Source: CAZZBK01 sp964652155
Lineage (GTDB): Bacteria; Planctomycetota; Planctomycetia; Pirellulales; PNKZ01
Direction: 5' to 3'
Assembly (NCBI GenBank): GCA_964652155.1
Contig: CAZZBK010000063.1
Location: 1 to 31,969, forward strand
DNA length: 31,969 bases
Every line of letters starts with the position of its first letter. Position 1 is the first letter of the stretch. This document shows positions 22,874-29,301 of the stretch, in pieces. The translations under genes and the position numbers were made by a program. A model generated the notes under the pieces. The model did no database searches, was not told the DNA's origin, and saw only the letters and a list, made by a program, of their open reading frames with translations.

Positions 22874-24280
22874 GTGGCCTTCCCTTGTCGTCAGCTCGTT
22901 TTGATCTCGCTTGTCGCGATGGGCGTCATGGCCCATGACGCGCGTCGGGTTCGCGCCGAAGAGTTCCGCATCGCAACATGGAACGTTCACGAAGGCATGT
23001 CGGTCGAGCGGATCCGCGGTCGAGAACAGGACTTTCGACGGTTTGGTCAAACGATCAAGCCGGACTTGTTGCTGATCGAAGAGGTCACTTCCTTGCAGGT
23101 GGTCGAAGCGGTGCGCGACGCCATGGGCCTGAAGGGATATTACTGTGCATGCAGCGATTTTTCACCCGCCGACGAACCTGACTTTAGCTGCCTCGAAGTG
23201 GGCATCATCAGTCGGTTTCCCTTCAACCAGGTCATCGAGTTCGACGTCACACCCGATCGTGACGGCACCAAGCCCGAAACGCCTGCCGAGTTGCCCTTGC
23301 TACCACTGATCAAGCTCGGCATCTCGCGACCGCCCGACGATAACCGTGGTTTTTTATGGGCGCGCATCGACAGCCTACGTCTGACGGTCGCCGCCGTGCA
23401 TCTCAAGTCGTCCCGTGGAGTCGATGGTGCCGAAGATCGACTCAACGCCGTGAAACGGGAGTTCGTGGCGGCAGCCCTTGCTCAGAACGTCAACGATGAC
23501 CGGCTATTGTGGCCCGACATGTCCTGCCTCGTCGGCGGCGATATCAATGTCGGTCACGCCGACATGAAGAAAAACGGAGTCGACCTGCGGGCCGATTTTG
23601 ACCAACCCGGTCCTGATCGCGACGGCTATGACGACACGCACGCGATTTTCCGCGGGGGCATTATTGGCGGCCTCCGTATGCGCAACCTCATCGGCCACAC
23701 GACCGAGCCGACCTACCCTTCGTTTCCCAGCTCGCCGATCGATAACTTGTACGTTGTCGGTCCGGCGGCCCATAGCTTTGCCAACGCGACCATCCACCAG
23801 GACACGTTCGGCAGCGATCATCGCCCAGTAGTCAGCGTGTTCACATCGAAGATTTACCCAGCCGGCGCGACGGTCGATATTCAGACAACAGCCGTCCGCA
23901 CAATTCAGACGGGAGCCCCCATCGCCACAGCGACCGACATCGTCCCCGTGCATCTGGCCACACGTTTCGCAGGTCAACGAGCGACCGTCGAACTGGTCGT
24001 CAAGAGTGGGACCGTGATGGCCGATCGCTCACGTGCCTTCCTCAACAGCGAAAGCGACTACAAAGTTGCGACCAACTTTACGGTCGTCGTGCCGGGCGAG
24101 GTGCTCGCGGCATTCAAGACGGCGGGCATCGACGATCCGATTCCTCATTTTCGCGACCAGACGGTCCGAGTCACCGGAGTCATTTCGTTGCGTCAGGATC
24201 GACCGCAAATCGTGTTGTCGGACCGTGGTCAACTGGTCATCGTCCCTCAAGCTGCGAATAAAAAACCTGCAACGCCATGA
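22874..24280 (+). CDS. Secreted endonuclease/exonuclease/phosphatase-fold protein with C-terminal OB-like domain
   Basis: A protein of 468 residues if it starts at GTG 22874, which has AGGA 7 nt upstream and opens a good signal peptide (LVLISLVAMGVMA, cleavage near VRA at 28). ATG 22808 or 22826 would lengthen it, but neither has a ribosome binding site. The EEP metal-dependent phosphoesterase core is complete: ATWNVHEG with N37, LLIEEV with the catalytic Glu at 69-70, AAVHLKS with H176, GGDINVGH with D223 and N225, and GSDHRPV with D315-H316. EEP enzymes cut phosphodiester bonds in nucleic acids, lipids or inositol phosphates. The last 110 residues form a second domain with an OB-fold look (FAGQRATVELVVKSG, then VRVTGVISLRQDRPQIVLS), so nucleic acid is a plausible substrate, acting outside the cytoplasm. 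Its stop overlaps the SDR start (ATGA). Confidence 0.88.
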   Translation: MAFPCRQLVLISLVAMGVMAHDARRVRAEEFRIATWNVHEGMSVERIRGREQDFRRFGQTIKPDLLLIEEVTSLQVVEAVRDAMGLKGYYCACSDFSPADEPDFSCLEVGIISRFPFNQVIEFDVTPDRDGTKPETPAELPLLPLIKLGISRPPDDNRGFLWARIDSLRLTVAAVHLKSSRGVDGAEDRLNAVKREFVAAALAQNVNDDRLLWPDMSCLVGGDINVGHADMKKNGVDLRADFDQPGPDRDGYDDTHAIFRGGIIGGLRMRNLIGHTTEPTYPSFPSSPIDNLYVVGPAAHSFANATIHQDTFGSDHRPVVSVFTSKIYPAGATVDIQTTAVRTIQTGAPIATATDIVPVHLATRFAGQRATVELVVKSGTVMADRSRAFLNSESDYKVATNFTVVVPGEVLAAFKTAGIDDPIPHFRDQTVRVTGVISLRQDRPQIVLSDRGQLVIVPQAANKKPATP

Positions 24281-24963
24281 GCGATTCACGCCAAATTGTC
24301 ATCACGGGGGTTAGTCGCGGGTTAGGGCGCGCGATGACGGAGGAGCTGATTCGTCGCGGACACACCGTCCACGGCTGTGCGCGTGACGCGGGGCAGATAG
24401 CCTTGCTTCGCTCGGCCCACGGCCTACCCCATTCATTTGCGGTGCTCGACGTGACGGACGATCAGGCTGTGGCGCGTTGGGCTCGCGACGTGCTCGCGGT
24501 CTCGGGCGGAGTCGACTTGTTGCTGAACAACGCAGCCGTGGTCAATCCCAATGCCCGACTCTGGGAGTTGAACGCGGCAGACTTTGATCGCGTAATCGAC
24601 ATCAACATCAAAGGTGTGGCCAACGTCGTGCGGCACTTTGTGCCCGCTATGGTCAACCAGCGTCGCGGCGTGATTGTCAACTTCAGCAGCGGTTGGGGGC
24701 GAAGTGTGTCGGCCGAAGTGGCTCCGTATTGCGCGACCAAGTACGCAATCGAGGGGCTCACGTTGGCCCTGGCCGAGGAGTTGCCGCAAGGCATGGCGGC
24801 GATCCCGCTCAACCCGGGTATCATCGACACCGACATGCTGCGAAGCTGTTTTGGTACCGAGGCCCGCTCGTATCCGTCGGCCGAGGAGTGGGCCCGCACG
24901 GCCGTGCCGTTCTTGATCAAGCTGGGTCCGAGCGACAATGGCTGTTCGCTGACCGTCAAGTAA
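24277..24963 (+). CDS. Short-chain dehydrogenase/reductase (SDR)
   Basis: A 228-residue classical SDR. Its ATG overlaps the stop of the EEP gene (ATGA, 24277-24280). It has the NAD(P) motif TGVSRGLG (10-17), NNAA (84-87), catalytic S138 in VNFSSGWG, and YCATK with Y151 and K155. The conserved PG after the active site is present (LNPGIIDTDM). An R at the second position of the motif loop (SRG) suggests NADP(H) preference; this is inference. The substrate is unknown. It is somewhat shorter than the usual 250 residues and lacks a long C-terminal substrate loop. It lies 20 nt before the sigma factor gene. Confidence 0.92.
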   Translation: MSDSRQIVITGVSRGLGRAMTEELIRRGHTVHGCARDAGQIALLRSAHGLPHSFAVLDVTDDQAVARWARDVLAVSGGVDLLLNNAAVVNPNARLWELNAADFDRVIDINIKGVANVVRHFVPAMVNQRRGVIVNFSSGWGRSVSAEVAPYCATKYAIEGLTLALAEELPQGMAAIPLNPGIIDTDMLRSCFGTEARSYPSAEEWARTAVPFLIKLGPSDNGCSLTVK

Positions 24964-24983
24964 ATCGAGAGAGACTGTCCTCT

Positions 24984-25625
24984 ATGTGGCCCGACTCGTC
25001 GCAGACGCAAGAACTGCTCGCACAAGCCGGAGCAGGCGAGAGAACCGCGATCGAGCGGCTACTCGAACGCCATCGGACCGCGCTGCGCAAAATGATCGAC
25101 CTGCGGATGGACCCACAGTTGCAGCGGCGTGTCGACGCCAGCGACATCGTGCAGGATGTGTTGATCGACGCCCATCGCCGGCTCAAAGAGTACCTGCACT
25201 CGCCCGGCCTGCCGTTCCATTTGTGGTTGCGGCAGATCGCCCAGGATCGGCTCATCGACACCCACCGGCGACACCGGACCGCGGCGCGGCGCAGTCTCGA
25301 CCGAGAGCAGCCACTCTGCGTGGGATCATTCGGCGATGCATCGGCCGTTGACCTGGCGATGCAACTGAGCGACAACCGCGAACTCACACCCGCCACGGCC
25401 GCCACGCGCCGAGAACTCGAAGTTCGCTTTCGCGACGCTATCGAACAACTCGACGAGCCCGACCGCGATGTGATCTGGATGCGGCATTTCGAGCAACTGG
25501 GCAACCAGGACGTGGCGCAAGCGTTGGGGTTGAGTGAAGCCGCGGCCGGGATGCGCTACCTGCGCGCGATTCGTCGCCTGCGCACGCTGTTGGACGACAG
25601 CCCTTCGCAACGAGGGACGACATGA
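24984..25625 (+). CDS. ECF-type RNA polymerase sigma factor, planctomycete subfamily
   Basis: A 213-residue protein; ATG at 24984 preceded by a purine-rich GAGAGAG. Region 2 occupies about 20-100, with RRVDASDIVQDVLIDAHRRL at 49-67 in the position of the core-binding and -10 recognition helices. Region 4 is at about 145-203 (AIEQLDEPDRDVIWMRHFE, then QDVAQALGLSEAAAGMRYLR). There is no region 1 or 3, as in ECF factors. The DASDIVQ phrase is typical of sigma-70 subfamilies expanded in Planctomycetes. Its TGA overlaps the ATG of the downstream Ser/Thr kinase by 4 bp. In such pairs the kinase is thought to control the sigma factor, in place of a classical anti-sigma factor; here that is inference. 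The reading frame is open further upstream only inside the SDR gene. Confidence 0.93.
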   Translation: MWPDSSQTQELLAQAGAGERTAIERLLERHRTALRKMIDLRMDPQLQRRVDASDIVQDVLIDAHRRLKEYLHSPGLPFHLWLRQIAQDRLIDTHRRHRTAARRSLDREQPLCVGSFGDASAVDLAMQLSDNRELTPATAATRRELEVRFRDAIEQLDEPDRDVIWMRHFEQLGNQDVAQALGLSEAAAGMRYLRAIRRLRTLLDDSPSQRGTT

Positions 25626-27271
25626 ACGCCGACGAGGCGCGCGACGAGCGGCTGGCCGGCTTATTGGAGCGCATGCTCGCCGAGCGACGACAAGGGGCCG
25701 AGCCAACCATCGAACAAATCGCCGCAGAGGCCCCCGAACTGCATGAAGAGTTGCGTTCGCTCTGGACGGCGGTGATCGTGGCCGACTGCGTGGCCCTCGA
25801 CCGCAGCCGCCCAACGCTGGGGCGCAACTCGACCGTTGGCCCGCACGACCCCGCGACGCCCGCCTTGCCGTGCCAGTTTGGCGACTACGAATTGCTCGAA
25901 GAGTTGGGGCGCGGCGGCATGGGCGTGGTGTACCGCGCGCGGCATGTGCCGCTCGATCGGATCGTGGCCCTAAAAATGCTCCGCGACGGCACCTGCGCCT
26001 CGTCGTCCGACGTGACACGGTTCGCGGCCGAAGCGCAAGCGACCGCTCGACTCGAACATCCGCATATCGTCAAGATGTTCGCGGCAGGCGAGCATGCTGG
26101 CCGCGCGTTTTTTACGATGCAATATGTCGCTGGCCAACCGCTCTCGGCGCTGCTCGCCGACGGCCCGATCGACCCTCGCTTGGCCGCTGAGATCATGGTC
26201 CATGTGTGTCGCGCCGTGCATAGCGCCCACGAGCAGGGCATCTTGCATCGCGATCTCAAGCCCTCGAACGTGTTGCTGGACGAAGCGGGCCGCCCGCTGG
26301 TCAGCGATTTTGGCCTCGCCAAGCACGTTCAACACGACCCACAACTGACCGTTAGCGGCGCGGTGCTGGGCACGCCCACGCACATGTCTCCGGAACAGGC
26401 GGCTGGCGCGCGCACCAAGCTCACCCCGGCTAGCGACGTGTACAGCCTGGGAACGATTCTCTACCAGATGCTCACGGGTCGGCCGCCGTTCCAGGCCGCC
26501 TCGCCGCTCGACACCGTGCTGCTCGTGCTGGAACAAGAACCGTTGCCGCCGCGGCTGGTCAATCCGCGCGCCAATGTCGAACTGGAAATGATCGCCCTCA
26601 AATGCCTACAAAAGCCCCCCGAGCTGCGGTACCCCACCGCCGCCGCGTTGGCCGACGACCTCGACGCATTTTTGCATGACGAGCCCCTCGCGGCCCGAGC
26701 GGGCCGCTTTAGCCAGATCATCGCCCGCTGGTTTCGCGAGACGCATCAGGCGGTCGTGCTCGAAAACTGGGGGCTGCTCTGGATGTGGCACAGCCTAGCC
26801 CTGCTGTTGATCTGCCTGGCCACGAGCGCTTTGCAGTGGTGGCATGTCGAGTCGCATTGGCCTTATCTGGCGCTATGGTCCGTGGCGCTCGGCGCTTGGG
26901 CCGCCGTGTTCTGGTCATTGCGCCGCCGCGCCGGTCCCGTCACATTCGTCGAGCGGCAGATTGCTCACCTCTGGGCGGGCAGCATGGTCAGCATTGTGTT
27001 GCTCTATTTTGTCGAGATGATCTTGGGGCTCAGCGTGCTGTCGCTCTCGCCCGTGCTGGGGCTCACCAGCGGAGCCGTGTTCCTCACCAAGGCGGGCATG
27101 CTCTCGGGCGAATTCTACATCAACGCGGCGACGCTGTTCATCACCGCGCTGGCAATGGCCTGGCTGCAACGGCTCAATATCCCCCTGGGCATTGTGCTCT
27201 TCGGGGTCGTCTCCGCCGCGTGCTTCTTCGTACCCGGCTGGAAGTATCACCGCGCCGTCCAGCGCCGCTAA
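25622..27271 (+). CDS. Membrane-anchored Ser/Thr protein kinase (Hanks type)
   Basis: A 549-residue protein. Residues 1-85 form a helical N-terminal region (EQIAAEAPELHEELRSLW) common in planctomycete kinases. The kinase domain spans about 87-352: GRGGMG (96-101), VALK with K118, E137, HRDLKPSN (209-216), DFG (229-231) and GTPTHMSPEQA (250-260). All catalytic residues are present, so it should be active. After the domain come about five hydrophobic helices (roughly 385-405, 413-432, 452-482, 500-517 and 519-537) and a short basic tail. The kinase therefore faces the cytoplasm, with a membrane part that has no recognised sensor domain. It overlaps the sigma factor by ATGA. Its 3' end is convergent with the MFS gene 19 bp away, with no visible terminator. 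Confidence 0.93.
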   Translation: MNADEARDERLAGLLERMLAERRQGAEPTIEQIAAEAPELHEELRSLWTAVIVADCVALDRSRPTLGRNSTVGPHDPATPALPCQFGDYELLEELGRGGMGVVYRARHVPLDRIVALKMLRDGTCASSSDVTRFAAEAQATARLEHPHIVKMFAAGEHAGRAFFTMQYVAGQPLSALLADGPIDPRLAAEIMVHVCRAVHSAHEQGILHRDLKPSNVLLDEAGRPLVSDFGLAKHVQHDPQLTVSGAVLGTPTHMSPEQAAGARTKLTPASDVYSLGTILYQMLTGRPPFQAASPLDTVLLVLEQEPLPPRLVNPRANVELEMIALKCLQKPPELRYPTAAALADDLDAFLHDEPLAARAGRFSQIIARWFRETHQAVVLENWGLLWMWHSLALLLICLATSALQWWHVESHWPYLALWSVALGAWAAVFWSLRRRAGPVTFVERQIAHLWAGSMVSIVLLYFVEMILGLSVLSLSPVLGLTSGAVFLTKAGMLSGEFYINAATLFITALAMAWLQRLNIPLGIVLFGVVSAACFFVPGWKYHRAVQRR

Positions 27272-27290
27272 TGCGGACGCACAGTCGCTG

Positions 27291-28589
27291 TTACTCGTGG
27301 ACCGCGCCGGGCCTGTTGCTATGCGGTGGATGGAAGAACAGGAACAGCACCACGGCCGCAATCAGGGCGATACCCGACGGGTAGAGAAAAATCTGATTGA
27401 ACTGGTACTGTCCGTCGACTTTCAAACGGTCACCCAGGACCGGCCAGACGAAATTCGCCACGAAAGGGCCGACTCCCAAGATCAGAAAGTTGAACAACCC
27501 CTGAGCGCTCGTGCGCGCGTCTTTGGGGAAGAATTCATCGACGAAGATATACACCGTCGCAAAAAAGAACGCGTAGCAAATGCCATGCAACACGTTGATT
27601 AGAACGGCGATGGTTGGATTGGGGATCAAGGCAAACACGCCAAAGCGGACGACGTGCCCCAGGATGCCCAACACCATCGTATAACGCCAGCCGATACGCT
27701 TGAGCACCAGTCCCAGCAAGGCCATGGTGCCGACTTCGGCGATTTGACCAATGCTCATCACCGGCATGACCCAATTGGCCGGTATGCCGACGCTCTTGAG
27801 ATAATCGTTGGTGAAAATAAAGTAACACTGATGCACCGCCGCATCGACAAACGTGACCAGAAACAGGATCAGCACGAACGGGTGCTTCAGCAGTTTCATG
27901 GCTTCCAGCCATGCCAGGCCTTCACCCTCTTTGGTGGCTTTATTGGCAGGGGTGTGCGGCAATAGCAAGCTGAAGCCCGCCAACAGCAGAGATGCACCAC
28001 CGGCGGCAATGTAGGTCCAAGCCACTTCACGCTGCAACTCGGCACCGGTCTTGGGGGTCGCCAGCACCGCGCCCAACCAGTTCATGAAACCAGCGTCTTT
28101 TAAGGCGGGCACATTAGCCCAATCGACGAGAATAAACACAAACGGCCAACTCGCGGCGATCCAGCCGATGGTCCCCCACAGGCGAACTCGGCCAAAGTCA
28201 TTCGCGGCGTCTTTCAGGTTCGCGAAGGCAATCGAATTCGTGATCGAGATGGTCGGCACATAGAACAGGCAGTGAATCAACATCAGCAGAAAGAACGGCC
28301 AGAAACTGTTCACCCAGCCGAGCGCCAAGATCGCGACGCCGCCGATCAGGTGACTGACTGCCAGAAACTTCTCGGCCGCGAAATTACGATCAGCAAATTG
28401 ATTGCTAAAAAACATCCCCACAAAACTGGCGATTGCAAAGGCGTTGAGGATCCATGATTGCTGCAAGGCGTCGAACCCCAAGCTGGGTAAGTACCCAAAA
28501 ATCAGCGGCAGCCACGCGCCCCAAATAAAGAACTCCAAAAACATCATTACCGACAAACGGGTACGAACGGCAGGGCCTGGATTCGTCAT
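27291..28589 (-). CDS. MFS transporter, nucleoside:H+ symporter-like (NupG family)
   Basis: A 432-residue membrane protein with about 12 hydrophobic helices. The N-terminus reads RTRLSVMMFLEFFIWGAWLP, close to the LMxFLxFFIWGAW opening of NupG/XapB nucleoside symporters, and is followed by ADRNFAAEKFLAVSHLIGG, which matches the ADRxFxxEKxLxxxHLxGG loop of that family. These proteins import nucleosides with protons across the inner membrane. The ligand is an inference from family likeness; sugar or other substrates are possible in planctomycete homologues. It is transcribed alone, divergent from the small exported protein at 28835. Confidence 0.9.
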   Translation of the reverse strand: MTNPGPAVRTRLSVMMFLEFFIWGAWLPLIFGYLPSLGFDALQQSWILNAFAIASFVGMFFSNQFADRNFAAEKFLAVSHLIGGVAILALGWVNSFWPFFLLMLIHCLFYVPTISITNSIAFANLKDAANDFGRVRLWGTIGWIAASWPFVFILVDWANVPALKDAGFMNWLGAVLATPKTGAELQREVAWTYIAAGGASLLLAGFSLLLPHTPANKATKEGEGLAWLEAMKLLKHPFVLILFLVTFVDAAVHQCYFIFTNDYLKSVGIPANWVMPVMSIGQIAEVGTMALLGLVLKRIGWRYTMVLGILGHVVRFGVFALIPNPTIAVLINVLHGICYAFFFATVYIFVDEFFPKDARTSAQGLFNFLILGVGPFVANFVWPVLGDRLKVDGQYQFNQIFLYPSGIALIAAVVLFLFFHPPHSNRPGAVHE

Positions 28590-28749
28590 CGTGCAATTCC
28601 GCCGGATTAAAGTCGCGAAAGATGGAATTTCAAAGCGGGGTATTTTAAGCCATCGCCACGCCGTTTTGAACCAGTTTTATCGACCGATTCGTTTTCCGAG
28701 TTGTTCCAGGTCGTCGACACCGCTGGGCACACATTTTTGCCGGGAATTA

Positions 28750-28779
28750 TTGCTTTTGCCTCGATTCGGACGGTACGAT
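28750..28779 (+). promoter_or_regulatory. Possible promoter of the small exported protein
   Basis: TTGCTT (28750-28755), an 18-nt spacer and TACGAT (28774-28779; 4 of 6 consensus bases) lie 55 bp before the ATG at 28835. It is a weak match, chosen only for position. Confidence 0.3.
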
Positions 28780-28834
28780 GAGGCGCGTCGAGTTACTCAC
28801 TTTTTGGGCACTTTTTCTGTATGGGGAGGCTTTT

Positions 28835-29224
28835 ATGCCGCGTGTTTTCAAAGTCCTGTCGTTGTGTAGCGTCGCTGCGTTACTGTTGACCGCCGGGTTG
28901 GTCATGGCGCAAGAAAAAGACGCCGCCAAGGAACGAGCCAAGGCAAAAGGGTATTTGCCGCCGTACTACAAGGACGTGATCGATGGTGTGCAACGCGACA
29001 AAATCTACAAGATCCAAGACGCGTATGACCAGCAAATCAATGACCTGGAAAAACAGGTCAAAGAGCTGCGCGGTAAACGCGATGCCGAGATCGCCGCGTT
29101 ATTAACGCCCGAGCAAAAGAAACGGATGGAAGAGCTTGCAGCCGCCGCCAAGCAAAAGAAGGCCGCGGACGCTAAAGCCAAGTCGTCGGTCAAAACCGAG
29201 ACCAAAGCCGACGGCGCGAAGTAG
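28835..29224 (+). CDS. Small exported coiled-coil protein (Spy/CpxP-like size and layout)
   Basis: A 129-residue protein. GGGGAGG (28823-28829) sits 5 nt before the ATG, a very strong ribosome binding site that decides the start over an in-frame ATG at 28778. Signal peptide: basic start MPRVFK, hydrophobic core LCSVAALLLTAGLVM, cleavage after MAQ or nearby. The mature part is almost all charged helix: a lead KGYLPPYYKDVIDGVQRDKI, a heptad-like stretch (QQINDLEKQVKELRGKRDAE), an LTPEQKKRMEEL segment and a Lys/Ala-rich tail. The LTPEQ phrase and size recall Spy/CpxP periplasmic chaperone-like proteins, but homology is not established. It is a single-gene unit with its own terminator. Confidence 0.88.
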   Translation: MPRVFKVLSLCSVAALLLTAGLVMAQEKDAAKERAKAKGYLPPYYKDVIDGVQRDKIYKIQDAYDQQINDLEKQVKELRGKRDAEIAALLTPEQKKRMEELAAAAKQKKAADAKAKSSVKTETKADGAK

Positions 29225-29255
29225 CTCAGCGACCCACGCACCATTGGGTAACCAC

Positions 29256-29294
29256 AGCCGGGCACGACTCGAGAAGTCGTGCCCGGCTCTTTTT
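29256..29294 (+). terminator. Strong intrinsic terminator between convergent genes
   Basis: A perfect 14-bp stem, AGCCGGGCACGACT (29256-29269) with AGTCGTGCCCGGCT (29275-29288), around CGAGA and followed by C and five Ts. It closes the gene at 28835. On the minus strand the hairpin lies just past the leuS stop but lacks a T run directly after it. Confidence 0.93.
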
Positions 29295-29301
29295 ATAGCA
29301 A

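Noticed and set aside
24693..24983. Longer start for the sigma factor inside the SDR gene
   Set aside because: The extra sequence is a shadow of the SDR; ATG 24984 gives the normal ECF length.
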